Positions 27,317-36,494 of a DNA stretch of 64,000 bases are shown piece by piece. Source of the DNA: Desulfobaculum xiamenense (GTDB lineage: Bacteria; Desulfobacterota; Desulfovibrionia; Desulfovibrionales; Desulfovibrionaceae); the NCBI RefSeq assembly GCF_011927665.1, contig NZ_JAATJA010000001.1, forward strand, positions 415,019-479,018, read 5' to 3'. Made by a program: the position numbers and the translations under genes. The notes beneath the pieces are model-generated. The model was not told where the DNA came from and did not search any database. It saw nothing but the letters and a program-made list of their open reading frames with translations. Within the stretch, counting starts at the first letter, position 1, and each line of letters starts with the position of its first letter.

Positions 27317-28255
27317 TTGAATCGTCTTTGCCGATATATCCTTACCGTCTGCTGTGTCCTGCTTCTTGCTCCCGCCGCCTGGGGCGGGCAGGTCGTCGAT
27401 CGCGTCGTCGGCGTGGTCAATGGCGACATCATTACCCTTTTCGAACTCAACGAGCGGGTGAAGCCCATCCTCGAACGCTTCCGTGGGCGCGAGCTCACCG
27501 AGGCCGACAAGACCGCCATCCTTGGGCTCAAGCGCAAGATGCTCGATGGAATGATCAACAACATTCTCATCCGGCAGGAAGTCGCCCGCCTCGGCATCGA
27601 CGTCTCCGACGTGGAGCTGGAAAATGAGGTGGACAGCTACAAGAAGCGCGCCCAAATGACCGAAGAGGACTTCGCCCGTCAGCTTAAGCTGGAGGGCCTG
27701 ACCCGCGACGAATTCAAGAATCGCCTCAAGGACGACATCCTGCGCCATAAGCTTCTTGGCTTCATGGTCAAGCGCAAGGTGGCCGTGACCAAGGAGGACG
27801 TGGCGCGCTACTACGAGGCCAACAGCTTCGAGTTCCGCGACGACAGCGAAGTCGATCTGAGCCTCATCATCTGCGGTCCCGAAACCAATGCCGCCGAACT
27901 GCGCGAGCGCATCGCCCGTGGCGAGATTTCCTTCGCCGACGCGGCGGACCTCTACACGCGCGGACCGGGCGTGGGACAGGGCGGTCGCATCGGTGCCATG
28001 GCTTGGAACGACCTTGCGGGCGACTGGCACGATGCCCTCGCGGGTGTCGGTCCCGGCGAGATGACCCAGCCCTTCGTGGTGCAGGGCCACGAGGCGCTGC
28101 TTTTTGTCAACGAGGCCGAAGAGGGCGGAACCACTCCGCTCGAAAAGGTCGAAAGCCGCATCTACGACAAGCTTTTCCAGGAGCGCCTCGAACAGCGCTT
28201 CCAGGAATATATCGACAATCTGAAGGCTAACGCACTCATCGAGATCAAGCTCTAG
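27317..28255 (+). CDS. surA: SurA-type periplasmic peptidyl-prolyl isomerase
   Basis: SurA helps outer-membrane proteins fold in the periplasm. The 312-residue protein starts at TTG with GGAGG five bases upstream. It has a signal peptide ending near AAWG-G, a SurA N-terminal domain (VVGVVNGDIITLFELNERV onward) and one PpiC rotamase domain at about 170-265 (DLYTRGPGVGQGGRIGAM). This is a one-rotamase SurA, shorter than the two-domain Escherichia coli form. Together with the preceding lipoprotein it makes a tandem pair of chaperone-like genes. Confidence 0.85.
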   Translation: MNRLCRYILTVCCVLLLAPAAWGGQVVDRVVGVVNGDIITLFELNERVKPILERFRGRELTEADKTAILGLKRKMLDGMINNILIRQEVARLGIDVSDVELENEVDSYKKRAQMTEEDFARQLKLEGLTRDEFKNRLKDDILRHKLLGFMVKRKVAVTKEDVARYYEANSFEFRDDSEVDLSLIICGPETNAAELRERIARGEISFADAADLYTRGPGVGQGGRIGAMAWNDLAGDWHDALAGVGPGEMTQPFVVQGHEALLFVNEAEEGGTTPLEKVESRIYDKLFQERLEQRFQEYIDNLKANALIEIKL

Positions 28256-28263
28256 CAGCCGTG

Positions 28264-28293
28264 GGCCCCGGCGGTACGCATGCCGCCGGGGCC
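28264..28293 (+). terminator. GC-rich hairpin between surA and the rodZ-like gene
   Basis: An 11-bp perfect stem GGCCCCGGCGG/CCGCCGGGGCC with an 8-base loop lies nine bases after the surA stop. The tail is only GGCTGTTT, so it may attenuate rather than fully terminate. Confidence 0.5.
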
Positions 28294-28326
28294 GGCTGTT
28301 TCGGAATCGCGAACGGAGAATCTGGC

Positions 28327-29271
28327 ATGAATTTGCAGGAACTGGGCGACCTGTTTCGACAGGAGCGGGAACGTCAGGGGCTGACCATCGACGTGGTGGT
28401 CGAAAAGACCCGAATCAGCAAGATCAATGTGCAGGCAATCGAGAGCGGGCAGTCCGATCTGCTCCCGCATCCGGTCTATGCCAAGGGGTTCGTGAAGAAC
28501 TATGCCCGGCTTCTCGGGCTGGACCCCGACAAGCTCGCCGCCGTCATGGCCATGGAATACACCATTGAGGAAGAGATTCCCGTCGAGGAATCCCCCCGTG
28601 AGCAGATGGTTCTGTCACGCGGCAGGGGTGGCTTCGATTCGCTGCGCAGGCGCAGGATGAATCTCGTGATCCTCGTGCTGGCCGTACTGGCTATCGTGGG
28701 CGGACTGGTGGCGTATTCGTTCCTGTCCGCCTCGCCGGATAAGGCCGCAGCGCCGGTGGAAATGATCGGCGGACAGGGCGGGGAATCCACGCCCGAAGAG
28801 GCTGCCGCTCCCGCCGAGGAGCACGCGGCCATGGCTCCGGCCGATGAGGATGGCGCTCCCGTGGTCGATGCGGCCGCCGAAGCCGTCGCGCCCGTCGCAC
28901 AGGACGAGCCTGCCGCCGCGACCGAGGCTCCCGCCGAAGCGCAGCCCGCCGTGGCGCAGACGCCCGCTGCCGAGGCTCCGCGCGAAGAGGCTCCCGTGGC
29001 TGCCGCAGTCCATGCCCCGCAACGCGTGGATGTGCACGCCACCACCGGTGTCTGCTGGCTTCTGGCCAAGGTGGACGGCGGTGACGAGCATGGCGGCGTG
29101 ACCGTGGACGTGACCCTTCAGCCCGGCCAGTCCAAGCTCATTCGCTTCGACAAGACCATGACGCTCAAGCTCGGCAACGCCGGGGCCGTGTCTTTGCGGC
29201 TCAACGACAAGCCGTACGCCCTCGACGCGAAGCAGGGTCAGGTTCGCACCCTGAGCTTCTCCGCCGAGTAG
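28327..29271 (+). CDS. RodZ-like helix-turn-helix membrane protein
   Basis: The 314-residue protein has a cytoplasmic Xre-type HTH (about residues 1-70), a basic stretch before one transmembrane helix (about 112-133), a long Ala/Pro/Glu-rich periplasmic linker and a C-terminal DUF4115-like beta domain (about 235-314). This is the RodZ layout, in which the HTH binds MreB to set rod shape. mreB itself is in this window at 60177. GGAG precedes the ATG. The linker is low-complexity and likely flexible. Confidence 0.85.
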   Translation: MNLQELGDLFRQERERQGLTIDVVVEKTRISKINVQAIESGQSDLLPHPVYAKGFVKNYARLLGLDPDKLAAVMAMEYTIEEEIPVEESPREQMVLSRGRGGFDSLRRRRMNLVILVLAVLAIVGGLVAYSFLSASPDKAAAPVEMIGGQGGESTPEEAAAPAEEHAAMAPADEDGAPVVDAAAEAVAPVAQDEPAAATEAPAEAQPAVAQTPAAEAPREEAPVAAAVHAPQRVDVHATTGVCWLLAKVDGGDEHGGVTVDVTLQPGQSKLIRFDKTMTLKLGNAGAVSLRLNDKPYALDAKQGQVRTLSFSAE

Positions 29272-29285
29272 TTCCGGAACCTGCC

Positions 29286-30035
29286 GTGCAGGATTTTACG
29301 GAAAAGGCCATCATCCTGAGGGTGGGGCGCTTCCGGGAGGCCGACCTCTGGCTTCGCCTCTTCACGCCCCACCGAGGCCTGCTCACCGCATTCGCTTTTG
29401 GAGGCAGCCGCAGCCGCAGACGGTTCGTCGGCTGCCTCGATCCCCTCAATCTCGTCCTCTTCGGCTTTTCCAGAAGCCGTACCGGCAATTATCTTTCCCT
29501 CACCGAAGGCACACTTCTCGACGGACGTCCCGGACTGCGCGGTAACGCCTCGCGGCTCGGCATCGCCGCTAACTGCGTAAAATTCTTCGAGGCCGTCCAC
29601 GTGGAGCCGGAGGGCTCCGTACGCAGTTTCAACCTGCTGGAGGAGTCCCTCGAAGCCGTGGAGCGCTGCCCGGACCTCTCGCCCATGTTTCCGGTTTTTT
29701 TCCGGCTGCGGACGGCGTTCGAGCAGGGCTACGGGCCGTCTCTGGACACTTGCTCTCGCTGCGGAAAAGTCTTAAAGACTTCGGTTGCTCCATTGCTCCT
29801 GATCGAGGAGGGCCGGATATCGTGCGAAGCGTGCGCGACAGAACACGGCTGGAGGATTCCCTTGAACGCCGGTTCGTTGGCCGTTCTCGACAGGGTCCGC
29901 CGCGAAAGCCCCCGTCAGTGGTGCTCTCTGGTTCCCGATGCCGCGGATCGTCGCCGTCTTTTTGACGTTGCGGACGGTTTTATGCGTTGGCATCTTGGGT
30001 TACGGTGGGAGGATGGACGCTTCCTCAAGACATGA
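29286..30035 (+). CDS. recO: DNA repair protein RecO
   Basis: RecO helps RecR load RecA on SSB-coated single-stranded DNA. The 249-residue protein has the OB-fold N-terminus ([20 protein letters not shown], then [10 protein letters not shown]) and a C-terminal helical domain with a four-cysteine zinc site: CSRCG and SCEAC. The start codon is GTG at 29286, 14 bases after the rodZ-like stop, so the genes are probably co-transcribed. Confidence 0.93.
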   Translation: MQDFTEKAIILRVGRFREADLWLRLFTPHRGLLTAFAFGGSRSRRRFVGCLDPLNLVLFGFSRSRTGNYLSLTEGTLLDGRPGLRGNASRLGIAANCVKFFEAVHVEPEGSVRSFNLLEESLEAVERCPDLSPMFPVFFRLRTAFEQGYGPSLDTCSRCGKVLKTSVAPLLLIEEGRISCEACATEHGWRIPLNAGSLAVLDRVRRESPRQWCSLVPDAADRRRLFDVADGFMRWHLGLRWEDGRFLKT

Positions 30036-30042
30036 CGATCAA

Positions 30043-30060
30043 GCCGGGGCAAGCCCCGGC
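30043..30060 (+). promoter_or_regulatory. Short GC hairpin upstream of glyQ
   Basis: GCCGGGGC and GCCCCGGC are almost contiguous, with a tiny loop, 10 bases before the AAGGAG of glyQ. No T-run follows. It may affect translation or mark a weak pause site. Confidence 0.35.
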
Positions 30061-30081
30061 ATACGCAAAGAAGGAGAAAAT

Positions 30082-30951
30082 ATGCATTTCCAGGATGTTG
30101 TCTTGGCCCTGCAGAAATACTGGTCCGATCGCGGCTGCGTCATCCAGCAGCCCTACGACATCGAGACCGGCGCCGGAACCTTCAATCCGGCGACCTTCCT
30201 GCGGGCCATTGGGCCGGAGCCGTGGCGGGTGGCCTACGTGGAGCCGTCGCGTCGGCCCACCGACGGTCGCTACGGCGAGAACCCCAACCGCCTTCAGCTT
30301 TTCTACCAGTTTCAGGTTCTTCTGAAGCCCTCTCCCGACAATGTTCAGGAACTGTATCTGGACAGTCTGCGCGCGCTGGGTATCGACCCCGCCGAGCACG
30401 ACATCCGTTTCGTCGAAGACAACTGGGAATCCCCGACGCTTGGCGCGTGGGGCCTCGGTTGGGAAGTGTGGCTGAACGGCATGGAGATTTCGCAGTTCAC
30501 CTACTTTCAGCAGGTCGGCGGCATTGACATGCATCCCGTCAGCGTCGAGCTGACCTACGGCCTTGAGCGTATCTGCATGTACCTTCAGGAGAAGGAGTCC
30601 GTGTACGACATCTCCTGGAACGACAACGTGAAATACGGCCACGTTCATCATCAGGGCGAAGTGGAGCACTCCCGCTACAACTTCGAGCTCGCCGACCCCG
30701 ACATGCTGCTCAAGCTTTTCGACATGTACGAGGCCGAATCCCTGCGCCTGTGCGAGGCCGGTCAGCCGTGGCCTGCCTACGACTACTGCATGAAGTGTTC
30801 GCATACCTTCAACCTGCTCGATGCCCGCGGCGCGATCTCCATCACCGAGCGCACGGCCTACATCGGCCGCGTCCGCAATCTCGCGTCCAAGGTCGCCCAA
30901 CTGTATGCCGCCCAGCGCGAGGAGTTGGGCTATCCCCTGCTCGCCAGGTAA
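30082..30951 (+). CDS. glyQ: Glycyl-tRNA synthetase alpha subunit
   Basis: GlyQ is the catalytic alpha chain of the alpha2beta2 bacterial glycyl-tRNA synthetase. The 289-residue protein is highly typical: [58 protein letters not shown] and [20 protein letters not shown] lies before the ATG. glyS follows 21 bases later. Confidence 0.98.
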   Translation: MHFQDVVLALQKYWSDRGCVIQQPYDIETGAGTFNPATFLRAIGPEPWRVAYVEPSRRPTDGRYGENPNRLQLFYQFQVLLKPSPDNVQELYLDSLRALGIDPAEHDIRFVEDNWESPTLGAWGLGWEVWLNGMEISQFTYFQQVGGIDMHPVSVELTYGLERICMYLQEKESVYDISWNDNVKYGHVHHQGEVEHSRYNFELADPDMLLKLFDMYEAESLRLCEAGQPWPAYDYCMKCSHTFNLLDARGAISITERTAYIGRVRNLASKVAQLYAAQREELGYPLLAR

Positions 30952-30972
30952 GTCGGAAAGAGGAAGGTTCCA

Positions 30973-33063
30973 ATGTCCCGAATTGTTCTTGAGATAGGAA
31001 CGGAAGAAATTCCCGCACGTTTTTTCCCCGGACTCCATGAGGAGCTTGGCGCGCTCGTCGGCAAGGCGCTCGCCGATGCCAAGGTGGATGTCGGGGAGAT
31101 GAAGACCTTTGCCACTCCCCGCCGCACCGTGCTCATCGCCGACGGTGTCGCCGCCGATCAGCGCCGCGAGGAGGAGCTGGTGACCGGTCCGCCGAGGCGC
31201 ATCGCCTACGATGCCAATGGCGAGCCGACCAAGGCCGCACTGGGCTTCGCGAAGACGCAGGGCGTGGACATCGCGGACTGCTTTGTCCTCGAAAGCGACA
31301 AGGGCGAGTACCTTGCCGTGCGCAAGATGACCGGTGGTGCGTCCACCGTCGAACTGCTGCCCGAAATCTTCGAGAAGGCCGTGGCCGCGCTGCAGTTTCC
31401 CAAGAAGATGCGCTGGGGCTCGCGCGATTTCGGATTCGGCCGCCCCATCCACTGGTTCGTCGCGCTGTTCGATGATCAGGTGATTCCCTTCACCGTTGCC
31501 GACGTCACCTCTGGTCGCCAGACCTGTGGCCATCGCGTCATGGGTGCCGGTCCCTTCGAGGTGGCAAGCGCCGCCGAATATCTCGACGTGCTGCGCGACA
31601 AGTGCAAGGTCACGCTCGACGCCGCCGAGCGCAAGGCCTTCATCCGCGCCGAGGGCGACCGTCTGGCCGCAGAAGTCGGCGGACGCATCGTGTGGAACGA
31701 GTCTCTGCTGGACGAGGTGTGTGGTCTTGTCGAACATCCCGTGGTGATCCTCGGCACGTTCGACCAGTCCTTCCTCGAAGTGCCCCGCGAGGTGTTGCTC
31801 TCCAGCATGGAGGGACACCAGAAGAGCTTCGGCGTCGAAGGTCCGGATGGTCGGCTGCTGCCGCACTTCCTGCCCGTGCTGAACCTCGAGCCGAAGGACA
31901 TGAGCGTGGTCCGCAAGGGCTGGGAGCGCGTGCTGCGTGCCCGCCTTGAGGATGCCCGCTTCTTCTGGAAGGCCGATCTCTCCGCCGACGTCAACGACTG
32001 GCTCGGCAAGCTCGACAACGTCATCTTCCTCGGTCCTCTTGGCAGCATGGGCGACAAGACCCGCCGTCTGGAGCGTCTGTGCGGATGGCTGGCCCGCAAT
32101 GTCGAGCCGTCCATCGAGGCGCAGGTCGCTCGTGCCGGACGTCTGTCCAAGGCCGATCTCGAATCCGACATGGTCGGCGAGTTCGACGAGCTTCAGGGCA
32201 TGATGGGCGGCATCTACGCCGACAGGCGCGGGGAGGGCGACATCGTCGCCAAGGCTCTCTACGAGCAGTACCTGCCTGCCGGTCCGGATACTCCGGTTCC
32301 GTCCACCCTTGGCGGTGCCATTCTGTCCATGGCCGACAAGGCGGATACCCTCGCGGGCTGCTTCGGCCTGAACAAGGTGCCCACCGGCGCCAACGATCCC
32401 TATGCCCTGCGCCGCGCGGCGCTTGGCATCTGCCGCATCGTCATCGAGCACAACCTGCGCATCGACCTCGGCGCGTTCCTGCGCGAGGCGCAGGCCGGCT
32501 ACGGCGACATCGCATGGAAGCTCTCGAACGATGAGGCCTTCGCGAAGATGCAGGACTTCTTCGCCAACCGTCTGCGTGCGTTCTTCCAGGGGCAGGGCTA
32601 CGAGACTCTGGTCGTGGACGCCGCCCTCGGTGCGGGATTCAACGACCTGTGGGCGCTTGGCGCGCGCATTGACGCGCTGGCAGCCTTCAGCAAGGCCGAT
32701 GACTTCCAGCAGGCCGTGCTTACCTTCAAGCGTGCCGCCAACATCATCGTCAAGCAGGGCGAGAGTGGCGGTGTGGAACTGACCGGTGCCTACGACACCG
32801 TGCTGTTGCAGGAAGAGCACGAAAAGGCGCTTGCCGCCCGCCTGAACGGGATCGCTCCCACCTGGGAAGAGCTGTGGAGCAAGGACGATTTCGCGAGCTT
32901 GTTCGGCCTGCTGCGCGAGCTGCGGCCGGATGTTGACGCGTTCTTCGATAATGTTATGGTCATGTGCGAGGAGACCGGGTTGCGGGTCAACAGACTCAAC
33001 CTGCTCACGGCTCTGGTTTCCCGACTCGGCCGACTGGCGGATTTCTCCGCCTTGCAGGTTTAG
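30973..33063 (+). CDS. glyS: Glycyl-tRNA synthetase beta subunit
   Basis: GlyS supplies tRNA recognition in the alpha2beta2 enzyme. The 696-residue length is standard. The N-terminus has LEIGTEEIPARFFPG, the middle FGRPIHWFVALFD and VLLSSMEGHQKSF, and the C-terminal anticodon-binding DALR-type region begins after DPYALRRAALGI. The gene follows glyQ in the usual order. No terminator is seen before the rpsT promoter. Confidence 0.98.
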   Translation: MSRIVLEIGTEEIPARFFPGLHEELGALVGKALADAKVDVGEMKTFATPRRTVLIADGVAADQRREEELVTGPPRRIAYDANGEPTKAALGFAKTQGVDIADCFVLESDKGEYLAVRKMTGGASTVELLPEIFEKAVAALQFPKKMRWGSRDFGFGRPIHWFVALFDDQVIPFTVADVTSGRQTCGHRVMGAGPFEVASAAEYLDVLRDKCKVTLDAAERKAFIRAEGDRLAAEVGGRIVWNESLLDEVCGLVEHPVVILGTFDQSFLEVPREVLLSSMEGHQKSFGVEGPDGRLLPHFLPVLNLEPKDMSVVRKGWERVLRARLEDARFFWKADLSADVNDWLGKLDNVIFLGPLGSMGDKTRRLERLCGWLARNVEPSIEAQVARAGRLSKADLESDMVGEFDELQGMMGGIYADRRGEGDIVAKALYEQYLPAGPDTPVPSTLGGAILSMADKADTLAGCFGLNKVPTGANDPYALRRAALGICRIVIEHNLRIDLGAFLREAQAGYGDIAWKLSNDEAFAKMQDFFANRLRAFFQGQGYETLVVDAALGAGFNDLWALGARIDALAAFSKADDFQQAVLTFKRAANIIVKQGESGGVELTGAYDTVLLQEEHEKALAARLNGIAPTWEELWSKDDFASLFGLLRELRPDVDAFFDNVMVMCEETGLRVNRLNLLTALVSRLGRLADFSALQV

Positions 33064-33097
33064 GCTGGCCCCATTGCGGGGATTATCGTAAATTGCC

Positions 33098-33124
33098 TTG
33101 ACATCGGGTTGTTCTGCGTATATT
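33098..33124 (+). promoter_or_regulatory. Candidate rpsT promoter
   Basis: A consensus TTGACA (33098-33103) is followed after 15 bases by TATATT (33119-33124); TATTGG at 17 bases is the alternative -10. It lies 75 bases before the rpsT start. Confidence 0.6.
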
Positions 33125-33198
33125 GGAGCAATCTCTTTTGAACGAAATCAAGCGCACAACCGAAGAAATATACGATATTTTTTTCAGGAGGAAGTACC

Positions 33199-33462
33199 TT
33201 GGCTAATCACAAGTCCGCCATCAAGAGGCATCGTCAGAGCGAGAAGCGCAACGCCCGCAATCGCGCCGTCAAGACCCGTATCCGCTCCGCGGTGAAGGCC
33301 CTGCGCGCCGCAGTGGAGTCCAACGACAAGGAAAAGGCACAGGCAGCTCTTACCCTGGCCACTTCCGTGATCGATAAGGCCGCCACCAAGAAGGTCGTGC
33401 ACTGGCGCTGTGCCGCCCGCAAGATCTCTCGCCTCTCTCAGGCCGTCAACAAGATCGCCTAG
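33199..33462 (+). CDS. rpsT: 30S ribosomal protein S20
   Basis: S20 binds 16S rRNA early in 30S assembly. The 87-residue, very basic protein begins [22 protein letters not shown] and has the expected Ala-rich helices. The start codon is TTG with AGGAGG upstream. A rare start for rpsT is also known in E. coli, where S20 represses its own translation. It has its own promoter and terminator. Confidence 0.97.
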   Translation: MANHKSAIKRHRQSEKRNARNRAVKTRIRSAVKALRAAVESNDKEKAQAALTLATSVIDKAATKKVVHWRCAARKISRLSQAVNKIA

Positions 33463-33491
33463 CTTCGGCGAACGCTTTCTGATACGACCCA

Positions 33492-33528
33492 TAAGCCCGC
33501 CGCGCAACGCGCGGTGGGCTTTTTGCGT
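33492..33528 (+). terminator. Rho-independent terminator of rpsT
   Basis: A 13-bp stem (33493-33505 with 33509-33521, one G-T pair) has a 3-base loop and is followed by TTTTT. Confidence 0.9.
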
Positions 33529-33646
33529 TGTTTCGAAACTGCGTGTATATAACACGCAGCCAGCACTGGATTTGGATTGGCTTTTCCAGTAAAGGGGGCG
33601 ACGGCGCAGTTGCCTTTTCTCATTGGACAACAAGAGAGCAGAAAAC

Positions 33647-35011
33647 TTGAAAGTCATCATCATCGGCGCGGGTGAGGTCGGTTTCCACATCGCCCGCAGA
33701 CTTTCCACCGAGTCCAAGGAAGTCGTCGTCATCGACAGCAATTCCGAGGCTCTCAAGCGAATCACCGAGTATCTCGACGTCCAGACCCTCGAAGGATCGG
33801 GGAGTAACCCCGCCATCCTTGAGGCCGCTGGCATCTCTCGGGCCGACGTCATGCTGGCCGTTACCGACAGCGACGAGATCAACATCATCGCCTGCACGTT
33901 CGCCAGTGCCCTTGCGCCGAACATCATCAAGCTGGCCCGCATCCGCAACGACGAATACATCGACTTTCAGGAGCATCTTGGCCGCTCCGTCCTTCAGATC
34001 GACAAGATCATCAATCCGGACGTGGAGGTCGTGAAGACCATCGAGCGGCTGATCAGCCTGCCCGATGCCGACGAGGTCAGCGAGTTCGCCGACGGCCACG
34101 TGAAGCTCATCGGCCTGACCGTGTCCGACGTCAGCCCCGTCGTCGGCCGCGAGCTCATCCACATCCGCGACGCCGTGGGCGGGGTGGGCATCATCATCGC
34201 CGCCATCGTGCGTGGCGAGAAGCTCATCATCCCTTCCGGCGAGGACGTCATCCACAAGGGCGACCTCGTCTACTTCGTGTGCCGCGACGACGACCTGCCC
34301 ACCATCATGGAGCGCCTCGGCCGCAGGTATCGCCCCGTGCACGACGTGCTCATCGTGGGCGGTGGCGACATTGGCCTGCGCCTCGCCAGACGGCTTGAGG
34401 AACTCAACCTGCACGTGAAGCTGGTGGAGCGCAATTCCGACGCCTGCCAGCGCCTTGCCCAGAGCCTCGACCGCACGCTGGTGCTGCGTGGCGACGGCAC
34501 GGATCAGGAGTTGTTGCAGGAAGAGAACGTGGCCGACATGGACATGGTCGTCTCCCTCACCGGCGACGAGGAGACCAATATCCTCACGTCGCTTCTGGCC
34601 AAGAATCTCGGTGCGGCCCGCGCCGTGACGCGAATCGACAAGTTCGCCTACTTTCCGCTGGTGCGCGCCATCGGCATCGAGAACACGGTCAGCCCGCGCC
34701 TTTCGGCCGTCAATTCCATCCTCCAGTACATGCGCAAGGGCAAAGTGCTTTCCGCCGCGTCCATCAAGGGCGAGGAGGCGGAAGCCCTCGAAGCCATCGC
34801 GCTGGAGCATTCCGACATCGTCGGCACCTCGGTGCGCGATCTGCATCTGCCCAAGGGCGCGCTCATTCTTGCGCTCGTGCGCGGGGACAACGTCATCTTC
34901 CCCACGGGTGATACCATCATTCATCCCAATGACCGGATCATCATGCTCAGCACGGCCCAGAACATTCCCCGCGTGGAAAAGCGGCTGGCAGTCAAGCTGG
35001 AGTCCTTCTAG
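33647..35011 (+). CDS. trkA: Trk system potassium uptake protein TrkA
   Basis: TrkA is the cytosolic NAD(H)-binding regulator of the Trk potassium channel. The 454-residue protein has two full RCK units: VIIIGAGEVGFHIARRL with DSNSEALKRI, and VLIVGGGDIGLRLARRL with a similar nucleotide fold. Each is followed by a TrkA-C domain. The start is TTG at 33647, giving MKVIIIGAG as in the family; a TTG 24 bases upstream has no ribosome site. It directly abuts trkH. Confidence 0.95.
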   Translation: MKVIIIGAGEVGFHIARRLSTESKEVVVIDSNSEALKRITEYLDVQTLEGSGSNPAILEAAGISRADVMLAVTDSDEINIIACTFASALAPNIIKLARIRNDEYIDFQEHLGRSVLQIDKIINPDVEVVKTIERLISLPDADEVSEFADGHVKLIGLTVSDVSPVVGRELIHIRDAVGGVGIIIAAIVRGEKLIIPSGEDVIHKGDLVYFVCRDDDLPTIMERLGRRYRPVHDVLIVGGGDIGLRLARRLEELNLHVKLVERNSDACQRLAQSLDRTLVLRGDGTDQELLQEENVADMDMVVSLTGDEETNILTSLLAKNLGAARAVTRIDKFAYFPLVRAIGIENTVSPRLSAVNSILQYMRKGKVLSAASIKGEEAEALEAIALEHSDIVGTSVRDLHLPKGALILALVRGDNVIFPTGDTIIHPNDRIIMLSTAQNIPRVEKRLAVKLESF

Positions 35012-36460
35012 ATGCGCTGGCGCTACACTCTGCACGTCGTGGGTGCGATTCTGGTCAGCATGGGCCTGTCCATGCTCTTCGCGCTAGGCTTCTCGCTGTA
35101 CTACAACGATGCCGGTGTCGAGCCTTTGGTGGCGTCCATTTCCGTGGCCGTGGTCTTCGGCGCGGGGCTGTTTTACATGTTCCGCGATCTCGACGCGCCG
35201 GCCATGAACCATCGCGAGGGTATGGCCATCGTGGCGCTCGGGTGGATTGCCGCCGGAATCGTGGGGGCACTGCCGTTCTGGTTCGCCGGAACCTTCCCCA
35301 CGTTTACGGACTGCGTGTTCGAGTCCGTGTCCGGCTTCACGACCACCGGAGCCTCGGTGCTCACGGACATCGAATCCGTTCCCCGCGGGCTGCTCATGTG
35401 GCGCAGCCTGACCCACTGGCTGGGCGGCATGGGCATTATCGTCCTGTCGTTGGCCATTCTGCCGTTTCTCGGCGTGGGCGGCATGCAGCTGTATAAGGCC
35501 GAAGTCCCCGGACCCGTGCCGGACAAGCTGAAGCCGCGCATCAAGGACACGGCGATGCTGCTGTGGAAGGTTTACGTGTTCTTCACCGTGGTGGAGGTCC
35601 TGTTGCTGCTCATCGGCGGCATGGACCTGTTCGAGTCGCTGTGTCACACCTTCGGCACCATGGCCACCGGCGGCTTCTCCACGCGCAATACGTCCATCGC
35701 CGCGTACGACAGCGTCTATTTCGACGTGGTTATCACCGTGTTCATGCTCATCGCGGGCGTGAACTTCTCCCTGCACTACCAGTTGCTGCGCGGGCGGCCG
35801 CTGGTGATGTGGCGTGATGCGGAGTTCCGCTTCTTCATGGGCGTGTTCGCCGTATTCACCCTCGTGTGCGCGTTTTCCGTGTGGGGGCGTAACTACGATT
35901 CGTTTTTCGAGTCGTTGCGCTACGCCGCGTTTCAGGTGGCATCCATCGTGACCACCACCGGCTACGCCACGGCGGACTACGAATTGTGGGCACCGCTGCC
36001 GCAGGCCATGCTGCTTCTGCTGATGTTCCTCGGCGGCTGCGCCGGGTCCACGGGCGGCGGCATCAAGTGCATGCGCATCCTCTTGCTGCTCAAGCACACC
36101 TACAAGGAACTTTACCGGCTTATCCACCCCCGCGCCGTCACCAGCGTAAAGCTTGGCGGCAAGACCGTGCCCCCGGAAGTGATGAACTCCATCACCGGCT
36201 TCTTTTTGCTGTTTCTGGGGCTGTTCATCGTGTCGTCCTTCGGTATCGCCGCCATGGGGATGGACGTGGTAACCTCGTTTGCCTCGGTGGTGGCCTGCAT
36301 CGGCAACATCGGTCCCGGCCTCGGAACGGTCGGTCCCACGGAGAACTACGCGCATTTCCCGCTTCTGGGAAAGTGGTTGCTGGTGTTCTGCATGTTGCTC
36401 GGGCGTCTCGAAATCTACACGGTCATCATCCTCTTTATTCCCGAATTCTGGCGAAAATAG
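35012..36460 (+). CDS. trkH: Trk system potassium uptake protein TrkH
   Basis: TrkH is the membrane channel subunit. The 482-residue protein has about ten hydrophobic segments and pore-loop repeats seen as SVSGFTTTGASVL, FGTMATGGFSTRN and GCAGSTGGGIKC. A final loop contains CIGNIGPGLG. The ATG comes immediately after the trkA stop (TAG-ATG), so translation is coupled. It pairs with the TrkA encoded just upstream. Confidence 0.95.
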   Translation: MRWRYTLHVVGAILVSMGLSMLFALGFSLYYNDAGVEPLVASISVAVVFGAGLFYMFRDLDAPAMNHREGMAIVALGWIAAGIVGALPFWFAGTFPTFTDCVFESVSGFTTTGASVLTDIESVPRGLLMWRSLTHWLGGMGIIVLSLAILPFLGVGGMQLYKAEVPGPVPDKLKPRIKDTAMLLWKVYVFFTVVEVLLLLIGGMDLFESLCHTFGTMATGGFSTRNTSIAAYDSVYFDVVITVFMLIAGVNFSLHYQLLRGRPLVMWRDAEFRFFMGVFAVFTLVCAFSVWGRNYDSFFESLRYAAFQVASIVTTTGYATADYELWAPLPQAMLLLLMFLGGCAGSTGGGIKCMRILLLLKHTYKELYRLIHPRAVTSVKLGGKTVPPEVMNSITGFFLLFLGLFIVSSFGIAAMGMDVVTSFASVVACIGNIGPGLGTVGPTENYAHFPLLGKWLLVFCMLLGRLEIYTVIILFIPEFWRK

Positions 36461-36494
36461 CCGATCCGCCGCGTTCGGCGGTCAGAGGACGCGC

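Noticed and set aside
30025-32820. 931-codon open frame on the minus strand opposite glyQ and glyS
   Set aside because: The sense strand encodes both glycyl-tRNA synthetase subunits with full motifs; the antisense product looks like a His/Gly/Ala-rich shadow.
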